Origin: Actinorhabdospora filicis
Lineage (GTDB): Bacteria; Actinomycetota; Actinomycetes; Mycobacteriales; Micromonosporaceae
Assembly: GCF_030269765.1 (NCBI RefSeq)
Contig: NZ_BSTX01000004.1
Coordinates: 566,990-630,989 of the forward strand
Direction of reading: 5' to 3'
DNA length: 64,000 bases
In this document: positions 23,024 to 31,339 of the stretch, one piece after another
Position numbering within the stretch: position 1 is the stretch's first letter
How the letters are laid out: every line of letters begins with the position of its first letter
Made by a program: the position numbers and the translations under genes
The notes under the pieces: model-generated
The model's input: the letters and a program-made list of their open reading frames with translations, nothing else
Database searches by the model: none
Told to the model about the DNA's origin: nothing

Positions 23024-25291
23024 TTGTCAAGTTCGGAACTCGACCGTGAGCAAGCGTACGTCTCCTCCCTCTACGCGCGTCTCGACCAGATGCGCGAGCA
23101 GGCGGGGGCGCAGCTGGGCAGGGTCCTCGCCCAGTCCGGCGGCACCCATCAGGACCGCAGTCAGCGGGACGCCTTCGCCGCCGCGGGTTACGGCCAGATC
23201 GCCGAATACGACGCGATGGAAAACGGCCTGGTCTTCGGCCGGCTGCAATTCGGCGAGGATGAGGTTCATTACATCGGCCGCCGTGGATTGTTCGAGGACT
23301 CCGCCGAGCGGCGGCAGCTGCTGATGGACTGGCGCGCGCCCGCCGCCCGTCCCTTCTACCTCGCGACGGCCGCCGCGCCCGAGGGCGTGCGCGTGCGCCG
23401 CCACATCCGCACCACCGGGCGCACGGTCACCGGCTTCGACGACGAGATCCTCGACCTCGCGGCCGTCGACACCACCGGCCACGACACCGTGACCGGTGAG
23501 TCGGTGCTGCTGGCCTCGCTGAACGCGTCCCGCACCGGCCGCATGGGCGACATCGTGGAGACCATCCAGGCCGAGCAGGACCGCATCATCCGCCACGACG
23601 TGCGCGGCGTCCTGGTCGTCCAGGGCGGACCCGGGACCGGCAAGACCGCCGTCGCCCTGCACCGCGCCGCCTACCTGCTCTACACCCACCGCCGCGAGCT
23701 CACCACCCGCGGCGTGCTCGTCGTCGGCCCCAACCCGACCTTCCTCGGCTACATCGGGCGCGTCCTGCCCTCCCTGGGCGAGACCAGCGCGCTGCTGGCC
23801 ACCGTCGGCGACCTGTTCCCCGGTGTCACCGCCACCCGCGACGAGACGCCCGAGGCCGCCGCCGTGAAGGGCTCCCTCGCGATGGCCGAGGTCATCGCCG
23901 ACGCGGTCCGTGACCGCCAGTGGGTGCCCGAGGAGAGCCTGGAGGTGACGATCGAGCGCGACACCTACCACCTCGACGCCGCCTTCTGCGAGCGCGTGCG
24001 CGAGCAGGCCCGGCGCAGCCTGCGCCCGCACAACCGGGCGCGGCCGATCGTCGCCGACATGGTCGTCGACGAGCTGGCCCGCCAGATCGCCGAGCGCATC
24101 GGCGGCAACTTCTTCGCCGACGAACCCAACCTCCTCGAAGAGGGCGACCGGGCCGTCATCCGCGGCGAGCTCCGCGAGGACCCCGGCGTCACCGCCGCCC
24201 TCGACGAGCTGTGGCCGGTGCTGACCCCGCAGGGCCTTCTGGAGGACCTGTACCAGTGGGAGGACCTTCTGGAGTCGGCCGCGCCCGGGCTCACCGGCGA
24301 GCAGCGCGCGGCGCTCAAGCGCGCCCCCGGCGGCGGCTGGAGCGCCGCCGACGTCCCCCTGCTGGACGAGGCCGCCGAGCTCATCGGCGAGGACGAGGCG
24401 GTGCTCGCCGAGCGGGCGCGCAAGCGCCGCGAGCAGCAGGCCCGGGTCGCCTACGCGCAGGGCGTCCTCGACATCGCCGCCGGTTCGGAGTCCTACGAGT
24501 TCGAGGACATCGAGTCGGAGGTCCTGCAGGCCTTCAACCTGATCGACGCCGACGAGCTGGCCGGCCGCTTCGAGGAGGAGGAGAGCCTCACCGTCGCCGA
24601 GCGCGCCGCCCGCGACCGCACCTGGCTGTTCGGGCACATCATCGTCGACGAGGCGCAGGAGCTGTCGGCGATGACGTGGCGGCTGCTCATGCGGCGCTGC
24701 CCGGGCCGGTCGATGACCGTGGTCGGGGACGTCGCGCAGACCGGCGACGCGGCGGGCACCACGTCGTGGGCGGAGGTCTTCGAGCCCTACGTCCAGGACC
24801 GCTGGCACCTGGAGCACCTCACCGTCAACTACCGCACGCCCGCCGAGATCATGGCCGTGGCCGGCGACGTCCTGTCCACACTGGACCCCGACCTGGCTCC
24901 GCCGGCCTCGGTGCGCGAGAACGGCGTGCTGCCCTGGGCGTCCCGTGTGGACGATCTGGGCGAGCTGCCCGGCCTGGTCGCCGCCGAGCGCGCCGAGACC
25001 GGGGACGGCCGCCTGGCGGTCATCGCGCCCACCGCGCTGCTGGCGCGGGTGGCCGAGCTGCTGCCGGACGCCGCCGTCGACGGCGACCTGGAGTCGCCCG
25101 TGGTGGTGCTGGACGTCAAGCGCGCCAAGGGACTGGAGTTCGACACCGTCGTCCTCGTCGAACCCGAGGACGTGGTGGCGGAGTCCCCGCGCGGCCTGTC
25201 CGACCTCTACGTCGCGCTCACCCGCGCCACGCAGCGCCTCGGCGTCGTCCACACTGGACCGCTCCCGGAAGTGCTGGCGCGCCTGAAGTAG
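23024..25291 (+). CDS. helD: HelD-type RNA polymerase recycling motor ATPase
   Basis: 755 residues from TTG 23024, with GGGAGG four bases upstream. The N-terminal charged coiled coil (ELDREQAYVSSLYARLDQMREQ) is the arm that enters the RNA polymerase secondary channel. The UvrD-like motor has Walker A GGPGTGKTAVALHRAAYLLYTHR near residue 205, motif II with VDEAQELSAMTWRLL, and C-terminal VLDVKRAKGLEFDTVVLVEP and LYVALTRATQRL. This is the actinobacterial HelD layout (class II), which releases stalled polymerase from DNA/RNA; a subgroup (HelR) gives rifamycin tolerance. I cannot tell HelR from other HelD by eye. It is a single-gene unit ended by a 15-bp inverted repeat. Confidence 0.93.
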   Translation: MSSSELDREQAYVSSLYARLDQMREQAGAQLGRVLAQSGGTHQDRSQRDAFAAAGYGQIAEYDAMENGLVFGRLQFGEDEVHYIGRRGLFEDSAERRQLLMDWRAPAARPFYLATAAAPEGVRVRRHIRTTGRTVTGFDDEILDLAAVDTTGHDTVTGESVLLASLNASRTGRMGDIVETIQAEQDRIIRHDVRGVLVVQGGPGTGKTAVALHRAAYLLYTHRRELTTRGVLVVGPNPTFLGYIGRVLPSLGETSALLATVGDLFPGVTATRDETPEAAAVKGSLAMAEVIADAVRDRQWVPEESLEVTIERDTYHLDAAFCERVREQARRSLRPHNRARPIVADMVVDELARQIAERIGGNFFADEPNLLEEGDRAVIRGELREDPGVTAALDELWPVLTPQGLLEDLYQWEDLLESAAPGLTGEQRAALKRAPGGGWSAADVPLLDEAAELIGEDEAVLAERARKRREQQARVAYAQGVLDIAAGSESYEFEDIESEVLQAFNLIDADELAGRFEEEESLTVAERAARDRTWLFGHIIVDEAQELSAMTWRLLMRRCPGRSMTVVGDVAQTGDAAGTTSWAEVFEPYVQDRWHLEHLTVNYRTPAEIMAVAGDVLSTLDPDLAPPASVRENGVLPWASRVDDLGELPGLVAAERAETGDGRLAVIAPTALLARVAELLPDAAVDGDLESPVVVLDVKRAKGLEFDTVVLVEPEDVVAESPRGLSDLYVALTRATQRLGVVHTGPLPEVLARLK

Positions 25292-25298
25292 GTGGGTA

Positions 25299-25349
25299 TC
25301 GGCCGTGTGACCCTACGTATCGTCGCTGTATCAGGGGTCACACGGCCGA
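25299..25349 (+). terminator. Perfect 15-bp inverted repeat after helD
   Basis: TCGGCCGTGTGACCC (25299-25313) and GGGTCACACGGCCGA (25335-25349) are exact complements, separated by 21 nt that contain the palindrome TACGTA. The element begins eight bases after the helD stop and ends 41 nt before the next start. It is probably a terminator, although the long loop would also suit an operator pair. Confidence 0.55.
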
Positions 25350-25390
25350 CGCCTCGCGCGCGTCCACCACGCCGCGCTACCGTGCGGTCC

Positions 25391-25864
25391 ATGATCGAAG
25401 CGCGACGGGCGACTCTCGACGACGTGGCCGAGCTCGTGCGACTGCGGGCGGTGATGCAGTCGGCGATCAACGGCGAACCCGCCCCGCCCGGCCCCTGGAT
25501 GGACACCTCCGCCAGCGTCCTGTGCGCCCGGTTCGCCGAACCCGAGCCCACCCTGGCCGCGTTCGTGGTGGAACGCCCCGGCGACCCCGGCCACCTCGCC
25601 TCCTGCGCGGTCGGCACCATCGAGCAGCGCCTCGCCGCCCCCGACAACCCCAGCGGCCGCGTCGGCTACCTCTTCTCCGTCGCCACCGACGAGGACATGC
25701 GCCGCCGCGGCTACTCCCGGGCCTGCGTGTCGGCCCTCCTGGACTGGTACCGCGAGCGCGGCGTCACCAAGGTCGACCTCCGCGCGTCCGTCGACGCCGA
25801 ACCCCTCTACCGCTCACTGGGCTTCATCCGCACCGCCGACCCGGCCATGCGCCTGAGCATGTGA
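25391..25864 (+). CDS. GNAT-family N-acetyltransferase
   Basis: 157 residues. The GNAT fold is evident: IEARRATLDDVAELVRLRAVM at the start, then VGYLFSVATDEDMRRRGYSRACVSALLDWYRERGV, where RRRGYSRA is the acetyl-CoA pyrophosphate loop, and VDLRASVDAEPLYRSLGF as the last strand-helix. ATG 25391 is chosen because the conserved domain begins there. The substrate is unknown. It is followed by the tRNA-Tyr gene. Confidence 0.88.
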   Translation: MIEARRATLDDVAELVRLRAVMQSAINGEPAPPGPWMDTSASVLCARFAEPEPTLAAFVVERPGDPGHLASCAVGTIEQRLAAPDNPSGRVGYLFSVATDEDMRRRGYSRACVSALLDWYRERGVTKVDLRASVDAEPLYRSLGFIRTADPAMRLSM

Positions 25865-25943
25865 ACGTGGTGGGAACCCGGTTGCGAAGCCCCCGGGGGG
25901 TCTGGTTATTCTGTGTGCCGCGCCGTCGTTCGCGAAGGCGTGA

Positions 25944-26025
25944 GGCAGGTTGCCCGAGTGGCCAAAGGGAGCGGACTGTAAATCCGTCGGCTTAGCCTAC
26001 GTTGGTTCGAATCCAACACCTGCCA
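25944..26025 (+). tRNA. tRNA-Tyr (GTA)
   Basis: Acceptor stem GGCAGGT (25944-25950) pairs with ACCTGCC (26018-26024); anticodon loop CTGTAAA gives anticodon GTA (25978-25980); the T arm is GTTGG-TTCGAAT-CCAAC. A long variable arm marks it as a class II tRNA, as expected for bacterial tRNA-Tyr. CCA is not encoded. Confidence 0.97.
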
Positions 26026-26035
26026 CCGCAGGAAG

Positions 26036-26075
26036 AAGAGCCCCTCACCTGGGGAAACTCGGGTGAGGGGCTCTT
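26036..26075. terminator. Terminator after tRNA-Tyr
   Basis: A perfect 14-bp stem AAGAGCCCCTCACC / GGTGAGGGGCTCTT with a 12-nt loop, ending in TT, starts 10 nt after the tRNA and just precedes the end of the convergent small gene. Confidence 0.85.
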
Positions 26076-26082
26076 TCGTGCG

Positions 26083-26286
26083 CTAGTTGTCGCAACCGCA
26101 GCCGGCGAAGCGCTCGGGCTGGCCGCTCTTGTGGCACAGCAGTTCCGCGCCGCCGGTCTTGGCGCAGACCACCGGGTTGTAGACGCAGCGGCAGTAGAGC
26201 ACCGGGCCGGCTTCGGCGGTGGCCTGGCCGACGAGGCGGTCGAGGAGCTTGTCGGTGGCGCGGTGGACAGCGGAGAGCAGCTTCAT
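26083..26286 (-). CDS. Small cysteine-rich protein (67 aa), unknown
   Basis: 67 residues with an amphipathic N-terminal helix (MKLLSAVHRATDKLLDRLV) and a compact C-terminal segment holding six cysteines (32, 34, 41, 51, 63, 65) in the pattern CxC-x6-C-x9-C-x11-CxC. No signal peptide. The even cysteine number and CxC pairs suit a zinc-binding knuckle or a disulfide-stabilized or modified peptide. GAAAGG lies about 11 nt before ATG 26286. It is next to a gene for a glycine-rich secreted protein. I do not recognize a family. Confidence 0.5.
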   Translation of the reverse strand: MKLLSAVHRATDKLLDRLVGQATAEAGPVLYCRCVYNPVVCAKTGGAELLCHKSGQPERFAGCGCDN

Positions 26287-26379
26287 GAGGTCGCGGGCCT
26301 TTCGCCGTGGGTGATGGGTCCGCCGGGGTTCGCCCGTTATGGGCCGAAGCCCCGGCTGTTGATGACCTTGACCGAAATC

Positions 26380-26413
26380 CTCTACAGCTGTCAAGGCTTT
26401 GACGGCTGTAGAG
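26380..26413. promoter_or_regulatory. 15-bp inverted repeat between two minus-strand genes
   Basis: CTCTACAGCTGTCAA (26380-26394) and TTGACGGCTGTAGAG (26399-26413) pair except at one position, around a GGCT loop. It lies after the stop of the glycine-rich protein gene and upstream of the 67-residue gene. It could terminate the former. On the minus strand it also presents TTGACA (26394-26389), which may serve as a -35 for the latter, so an operator role is possible. Confidence 0.45.
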
Positions 26414-26452
26414 CAATCGATGTGCGGTCCCGTATGCGCTGCGGACGCCCGG

Positions 26453-27109
26453 TCACCATGTGATCAGTGCCCACCCGTCGGTTCCCGACAGGCCCGTCGC
26501 GCCGATGCCGTCGCCGCCGTGGGCGCGGCCGTCGCCGGGGAGGAGGCCGTCGGACGGGGGAGCGCCGCCGTGGCCGACGGAGTCGTAGTCGCCGGTGGTG
26601 CCCGCCTCGCCGGTGAGGGTGTAGCCGGAGCCGTGGGCGGGGTCGATGGAGCCGGTGCCGCCCGCTCCCGCGCCGCCGGAGGCGGTGGCGCCGTCGCCGC
26701 CACCGGCGAGGGCGACGCGCAGCTCGCCGATCGACACGAAGGTGGGGCCGCCGACCGCGCCGTCCATGTCCTCGCGGGGACCGCCGGGGCCGCCGGGGCC
26801 GAGGTTGACGCCGAGGACGGTGTCCTGCGTCAGGCCGGTGAGGATCATGAAGGTGTAGCCGCCGCCTCCACCGCCGTTGCCGTTGTACATCCCTTCCGGG
26901 GTGCCGGAATCCAGCGTGCCGGACCGGCGCCCGCTGCCGCCGCCTCCGCCGCCCCACAGCTGGAGCTGGACGCGGGTGACCTTCGCGGGGACGGTGAAGG
27001 TCCCCGAGGCGGTGAACTCCGCGACGCCGCCGTCGACCGCCGCGCGGGCGGGGACGGGCGCGATGGCGAGGGCGAGGAGGACGGCGAGGGCGGTGGCGCG
27101 TGCGTGCAT
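26453..27109 (-). CDS. Secreted glycine-rich protein
   Basis: 218 residues. A Sec signal peptide (MHARATALAVLLALAIAPVPARA) precedes GTFTVPAKVTRVQLQLWGGGGGG, the typical first strand of the glycine-rich domain found in phage tail-fibre-like and actinomycete extracellular proteins. The rest is more than one third glycine with GGGG and GGPGG blocks, ending WALITW. A secreted adhesive or structural role is plausible but not shown. No cysteine is present. Start at ATG 27109. Confidence 0.72.
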   Translation of the reverse strand: MHARATALAVLLALAIAPVPARAAVDGGVAEFTASGTFTVPAKVTRVQLQLWGGGGGGSGRRSGTLDSGTPEGMYNGNGGGGGGYTFMILTGLTQDTVLGVNLGPGGPGGPREDMDGAVGGPTFVSIGELRVALAGGGDGATASGGAGAGGTGSIDPAHGSGYTLTGEAGTTGDYDSVGHGGAPPSDGLLPGDGRAHGGDGIGATGLSGTDGWALITW

Positions 27110-27422
27110 GCCGTCAGCATCGCGGCGGGCGGGGACGGGGGTGCGCGGCGCGGAGAGGACGGCGGGAACCCGCCGTGATCCTCGTCTCGCGGCCGGGGCC
27201 GCGAAAGCGGCCGGTGAAAACGGAGCCGGGCGAAAGCGGCGAATCCGGCGGCGTTCGCCGGGACCTTTTCAGCACCGGGGCGGCCGGTGAAAATTACCGC
27301 CAAGAGCCCTCACCGTTTTCGGATTCGGCCTCGCCACCTGCGGTTCCGTGCGCGTAAGGTTCGCGCCGCCCCTTGGAGCGACGGTGCTCCGCCCACCCCT
27401 TCACGTCCTTCGAGGTAGCCGC
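27110..27422. other. Intergenic region between divergent genes
   Basis: About 310 nt separating the glycine-rich protein gene and the MFS transporter gene. GCGGCCGGTGAAAA is repeated exactly at 27207-27220 and 27280-27293, 73 bp apart (about seven helical turns), which could mark tandem regulator sites. GAGG at 27412-27415 is the ribosome-binding site of the transporter gene. No gene is seen. Confidence 0.4.
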
Positions 27423-28628
27423 ATGGTCGCGTCCGTCGCCGCTCCGTCCCGTTTGTGGACGGCGAACTTCGCCCTCTACTTCACCGGCCGCATGGCCTCC
27501 CTGTACGCCGACGCGATGATGCCCGTGGCCCTCTCGGTCGGGATGATCTCGATGGGATACGGGGTGGGCGCGGTCGGATTCGCGCTCGGCGCGTGGATGG
27601 CGACGTTCGCGCTGTTCGTCATCTTCGGCGGGGTCTTCGCCGACCGCTTCCACCCGCGGCCGCTCATGATCGGCGCCGACGCCGCCCGGATGCTGCTGCT
27701 GGGCGGGCTGGCCACGTGGTTCTGGCTGGACCGGCCGCCGCTGTGGTTCATCCTGGCCATCTGCGCGCTCGGCGGGCTGGCCACCGCGATGTTCCAGCCC
27801 GGCGTCAACGGCCTGGTGCCGCAGGTGGCGTCCGACCCGCAGAAGGCCAATGGCGTCGTGCGCATCGGGCAGGGCGTGTCGGGCATGGCCGGACCGGCGA
27901 TGGCGGGCGCGCTGGTGGCGTTCGCGCCGGTCGCGGTGGCCTTCGCGGCCACCGCGCTGACCTTCGCCATCAGCGGGATCTCGCTGGCGGCGCTGCGGCT
28001 GCCGCCGTTCGTCGCCGACCGCTCGGAGTCGACCTGGGCGAACCTGCGCACCGGCTGGTGGGAGTTCCGCTCCCGCACCTGGCTGTGGGCGGTCATCCTG
28101 ATCTGGTGGGTGCAGGGCGTCTTCGTCTCCGGCCCGATCATCCCGCTCGGCGCGGCCTCCATCATCGCCGAGCACGGCTCGGCCTCGTTCGGTTACGCCC
28201 AGGGCGCCTTCGGGATCGGCTCGGTCATCGGCGGCCTGGTCGCCGTCCGGCTGCGCCCGGCGCGCCCGCTGTTCGGCGGCGGCCTGGCGATGTTCCTGTT
28301 CCCGATGATGCCGCTGGCCGCCGCGCTCGTCCCGGCGCAGCCGCTCCTGTTCGCGCTCTACGCGATCAGCGGCGCCGGCTGGACGTTCTGGGGCGTCCAG
28401 TGGGCCACCAGCGTGCAGACGCAGATCCCCGAGGACCGCCTCAACCGCGTCACCGCCTACGAGATCGCCGGATCGATCGTGGCCATCCCGTTCGGGCAGG
28501 CCATCGCCGGTCCGGTCAGCGAGCTCATCGGCCTGCACCGCTTCCTGGCGATCTCCACCGTCGTGGGCCTGGGCTGCGCGGTCGCGCTGGTGAGCATCCG
28601 CCCGATCCGGGAACTGACCCGGGTGTGA
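27423..28628 (+). CDS. MFS transporter (MFS_3 type)
   Basis: 401 residues and about 12 membrane helices. Features of the MFS_3/EntS-like exporters: FALYFTGRMASLYADAMMPVAL in helix 1, the loop-2/3 motif FADRFHPRPLMIGADAARM, and FQPGVNGLVPQVASDPQKANGV after helix 4. These proteins usually export drugs, siderophores or other small molecules. ATG 27423 is chosen for its GAGG and because the first helix begins ten residues later. It is terminated by a hairpin that overlaps its stop codon. Confidence 0.9.
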   Translation: MVASVAAPSRLWTANFALYFTGRMASLYADAMMPVALSVGMISMGYGVGAVGFALGAWMATFALFVIFGGVFADRFHPRPLMIGADAARMLLLGGLATWFWLDRPPLWFILAICALGGLATAMFQPGVNGLVPQVASDPQKANGVVRIGQGVSGMAGPAMAGALVAFAPVAVAFAATALTFAISGISLAALRLPPFVADRSESTWANLRTGWWEFRSRTWLWAVILIWWVQGVFVSGPIIPLGAASIIAEHGSASFGYAQGAFGIGSVIGGLVAVRLRPARPLFGGGLAMFLFPMMPLAAALVPAQPLLFALYAISGAGWTFWGVQWATSVQTQIPEDRLNRVTAYEIAGSIVAIPFGQAIAGPVSELIGLHRFLAISTVVGLGCAVALVSIRPIRELTRV

Positions 28629-28646
28629 CCGGGCGCACGGTCACAC
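28623..28646 (+). terminator. Hairpin overlapping the MFS stop codon
   Basis: A perfect 9-bp stem GTGTGACCG / CGGTCACAC with a 6-nt loop includes the TGA stop of the transporter gene. Confidence 0.6.
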
Positions 28647-28715
28647 TCTCGCGGGGCCCCCGGTCATGAGGGTGTGCGGCCGGAACGGACCGGCCACCGC
28701 GCGAAGGAGCCCCTC

Positions 28716-29063
28716 ATGGAACTCGCCTACAAGATCGTCACCGTCGTCGCCGCCCTCTGGGTCGCCTTCTCGGCCTACTCGCTGTGGACCAAGAAGGCCT
28801 ACACCGCCGACCCGCTGCGCGCCTACGGCGTCGACGAGAAGTTCTGGGGCGTCCTGGGCGCGCTCAAGCTCGCCGGTGCCGTCGGCCTGGTCGTCGGCTT
28901 CTGGATCCCGTTCCTGGGCGTGGCCGCCGGCATCGGCCTGATCCTGTACTTCCTCGGCGCGCTGGTCTTCATCGTCAGGGCCAAGTGGTTCGGGCACATC
29001 GCCGCCCCGATGATGTACCTGCTCCCGGTGGGCGCCTCGCTCATCCTCATGAGCCTCATCTGA
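28716..29063 (+). CDS. DoxX-family membrane protein
   Basis: 115 residues with four hydrophobic helices (YKIVTVVAALWVAFSAYSLW, WGVLGALKLAGAVGLVVGF, LGVAAGIGLILYFLGALVFIV, MMYLLPVGASLILMSLI), the standard size and topology of DoxX-like proteins. AAGGAG lies six bases upstream of ATG 28716. DoxX proteins are linked to membrane redox balance in mycobacteria, but no SodA or rhodanese partner is adjacent here. Confidence 0.85.
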   Translation: MELAYKIVTVVAALWVAFSAYSLWTKKAYTADPLRAYGVDEKFWGVLGALKLAGAVGLVVGFWIPFLGVAAGIGLILYFLGALVFIVRAKWFGHIAAPMMYLLPVGASLILMSLI

Positions 29064-29078
29064 CCCACGGCACGAGTG

Positions 29079-29102
29079 AGGCCCCGGCGAACGCCGGGGC
29101 CT
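29079..29102. terminator. Bidirectional intrinsic terminator
   Basis: A perfect 10-bp stem AGGCCCCGGC / GCCGGGGCCT with a GAAC loop, followed by TTAT, between the convergent DoxX and SDR genes. Confidence 0.8.
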
Positions 29103-29117
29103 TTATCCGTGCCCGGC

Positions 29118-29870
29118 CTACAGCAGCGACCCGCCGGTGGCGTCCAGCCAGCTCCCGGTCACCCAGCGGGAGTTCTCCGAGGCCAGGAACGACACCACGT
29201 CGGCGACGTCCTGGACGGTCCCGACCCGCTTGAACACCGACCAGGCGCCGCCCGCCTCGCGGCCGCCCTCGGCGTCCAGCCAGAACGCGTTGCTCTCGGT
29301 GTCGATGACGCCCGGGCCCACCGAGTTGACGGTGATGCCGCGCGGGCCGACGTGCTTGGCGAGGGTGCGGGTGAAGGTGTCGAGCGCGCCCTTGGTCATC
29401 GCGTAGGCCGGGTCCTGCGGCCAGGGCAGAATGCCCGCGCCGGATGAGATGTTCACGATGCGCCCGCCCTCGCCCATGCGCTTCAGCGCCTCCTGCGCGA
29501 TGAAGTAGGGCGCGCGCACGTTCAGCGCGAACACCCGGTCGAAGCCCTCGGCGTCGCTGTTCTCGATCTCGCCGGGACCGGCCTTGCCCACGTTGTTGAC
29601 CAGGACGCCCAGGCCCGGCTCGATCCCGCGCTCGGCGAGCGCGGCGTCGAAGGCGGCGAACAGCTCCGCGGCGTCGCCGTGGACGCCCAGCGCGGCGCGG
29701 ACGGCGAAGGCGCGGCCCCCGGCCTTCTCGATCGCGGCGACGGTGTCGCGCGCGGCGGCGTCGTCGGAGCCGTAGTGGACGGCGACGGTGAGGCCGTCGG
29801 CGGCCAGGCGCTCGGCGATGCCGCGTCCGATGCCGCGGGTGGCGCCGGTGACGAGGGCGGTGACAGACAT
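29118..29870 (-). CDS. Short-chain dehydrogenase/reductase
   Basis: 250 residues. Motifs: TGATRGIGRG for cofactor binding, NNVGKAG, the catalytic serine in NISSGAG, YAMTK with the catalytic Tyr and Lys, and GSWLDATGG at the C terminus. GGAG lies six bases before ATG 29870. It is divergent from a TetR-family gene, with several GCTAC/GTAGC palindromes in the 84-nt gap, so it is probably repressed by that regulator. The pairing of an SDR with a TetR protein in this orientation is typical of inducible xenobiotic or quinone reduction. Confidence 0.92.
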   Translation of the reverse strand: MSVTALVTGATRGIGRGIAERLAADGLTVAVHYGSDDAAARDTVAAIEKAGGRAFAVRAALGVHGDAAELFAAFDAALAERGIEPGLGVLVNNVGKAGPGEIENSDAEGFDRVFALNVRAPYFIAQEALKRMGEGGRIVNISSGAGILPWPQDPAYAMTKGALDTFTRTLAKHVGPRGITVNSVGPGVIDTESNAFWLDAEGGREAGGAWSVFKRVGTVQDVADVVSFLASENSRWVTGSWLDATGGSLL

Positions 29871-29894
29871 GGTGACTCCAGGGGTAGGAATTCT

Positions 29895-29948
29895 GTAGTG
29901 CTCGCTACGGAAGTCACCGTAGCACATGTGTAGCGCCCGTTATAGAAT
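29895..29948. promoter_or_regulatory. Operator cluster and promoter in the SDR/TetR divergon
   Basis: GCTACGG-N6-CCGTAGC (29904-29923) is a perfect 7-bp inverted repeat, overlapped by GTAG-N6-CTAC (29895-29908) and CACATGTG (29923-29930). TAGAAT (29943-29948) is a good -10 for the TetR gene. It lies seven bases before GTG 29955 with no Shine-Dalgarno, suggesting a leaderless transcript. Confidence 0.6.
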
Positions 29949-29954
29949 TAGGGG

Positions 29955-30521
29955 GTGACCCGAGGACGCCCCCGCGCATTCGACCGCGACGAAGCCCTGC
30001 GCAAGGCCACGCTCGTGTTCTGGGAGCGCGGCTACGACGCCACCTCCATCGCCGACCTCACCGGGGCCCTCGGCATCCGCCCGCCGAGCCTTTACGCCGC
30101 CTTCGGCGACAAGCGCGCCCTCTTCGACGAGGTCGTCGCCGGGTACCAGACCGAGCACCGGCCGATCGTGGACGAGGCCCTCGCCCTGCCCACCGCCCGC
30201 GAGGCCGTCGCGTACCTGCTGGACGCCCTCGCCCGCGACTACACCGACCCGGGCCACCCGCCGGGCTGCCTGATCATCCACGCGGGCGTGAACACCACGT
30301 CCCCCGAGATCGGCGAGTACCTGCGGAGCCAGCGCGAGATCACCAAGGCCGCCCTCGCCGAGCGCCTGGCCGCCGAGGGCGTCCCCGGTCCGTGGGCCCT
30401 CGCCACCTATTACGCGGCGGTCATCCAGGGCATGTCCACGCAGGCCAGGGACGGCGCCGACCGCGCGTCACTGCTGGCCGTGGCGGGCCTGGCGATGCGG
30501 GCGTGGCCCGATCCCGATTGA
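29955..30521 (+). CDS. TetR-family transcriptional regulator
   Basis: 188 residues. The N-terminal helix-turn-helix domain is TRGRPRAFDRDEALRKATLVFWERGYDATSIADLTGALGIRPPSLYAAFGDK, the form seen in regulators that control redox or SDR genes. The C-terminal domain holds HPPGCLIIHAG with a cysteine common to this subgroup. GTG 29955 is just seven bases after a likely -10, so the message is probably leaderless. The divergent SDR gene is the evident target. Confidence 0.92.
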   Translation: MTRGRPRAFDRDEALRKATLVFWERGYDATSIADLTGALGIRPPSLYAAFGDKRALFDEVVAGYQTEHRPIVDEALALPTAREAVAYLLDALARDYTDPGHPPGCLIIHAGVNTTSPEIGEYLRSQREITKAALAERLAAEGVPGPWALATYYAAVIQGMSTQARDGADRASLLAVAGLAMRAWPDPD

Positions 30522-30585
30522 TCGAGGTCGATGGGATGTGCGAACCTGTTCCAGCCCGCACTCCCTCGCCCATGAGGTGCCCCCC

Positions 30586-31308
30586 ATGCGTACCCGACGC
30601 ATCGCCCTGCTCGCCGTGTCCGCCCTGCTGGTCCTGACCGCCTGCAAGGCCACGTTCCAGGACCCCGTCCTCGGTTCCGACCCCGCGAAGATCCTGGCCG
30701 GGGCGGTGAAGAGCTTCGAGAAGGGCGTGAACTTCTCCGGCGCGGTCACCAAGGACGGCCGGACCACGACCTTCCGGGGCTCCGAGGCCGCCGACGGGAG
30801 CCTCCGGCTCCTCGCCACCGACCCGAGCGTGACCACCTTCGACACGCGCTGGTCCGCGGGCGAGATGTGGATCAGCGCCATCGGGAACAACGCCCCCGAC
30901 GGCTGGGGACACATGACGACCCAGGTCGACACCATGCGCGGGCTCTTCGGCGCGTACTCCCCGGCCGAGACGATGGCCGGGCTGCTGGAGGACGTCGACG
31001 CCGTCGAGCGCACCGGCAAGCTGCGCTACGAGGGCGTCCTCGACTACGGCGGCTCCGGCGACCGGCGGCTGGCGATGACCAAGTACTCCACCAGCTCGCT
31101 GGAGGACGCCGACGAGGTGGACTTCCTGGCCGTCCTCAACCCCGACGGCACGATCTCCTCCTTCGGCTACACCGTCGACGGCTTCGACGTCGTCTACAAC
31201 TTCTCCGAGTACGGCGCCCCCGAGGCCCCGGCGAAGCCCGGCGACGGGATCAAGGAACTGGCGGGCCCCGAGGAGTTCCTCCGCTGGCTGCTCGGCACCG
31301 AGAAGTAA
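30586..31308 (+). CDS. Lipoprotein, function unknown (first of a tandem pair)
   Basis: 240 residues. A lipoprotein signal ends in the lipobox L17-T-A-C20 (LLVLTACKATFQDPV). The mature part has a pattern like LppX/LprG-type proteins: KSFEKGVNFSGAVTKDGRTTTF, a methionine/aspartate-rich middle, and C-terminal EVDFLAVLNPDGTISSFGYTVDGFDVVYNF with two antiparallel strands. It should be anchored on the outer face of the membrane. A second copy of the same gene, now broken, follows 31 nt downstream. The ligand or role is unknown. Confidence 0.8.
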   Translation: MRTRRIALLAVSALLVLTACKATFQDPVLGSDPAKILAGAVKSFEKGVNFSGAVTKDGRTTTFRGSEAADGSLRLLATDPSVTTFDTRWSAGEMWISAIGNNAPDGWGHMTTQVDTMRGLFGAYSPAETMAGLLEDVDAVERTGKLRYEGVLDYGGSGDRRLAMTKYSTSSLEDADEVDFLAVLNPDGTISSFGYTVDGFDVVYNFSEYGAPEAPAKPGDGIKELAGPEEFLRWLLGTEK

Positions 31309-31339
31309 CCCCCGTACGAACCCTTCACGAGGTACCACC

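Noticed and set aside
25944..26075. tRNA-Tyr as an integration site for a mobile island
   Set aside because: No integrase, no second copy of the tRNA 3' end within the window, and the terminator directly after the tRNA is intact.
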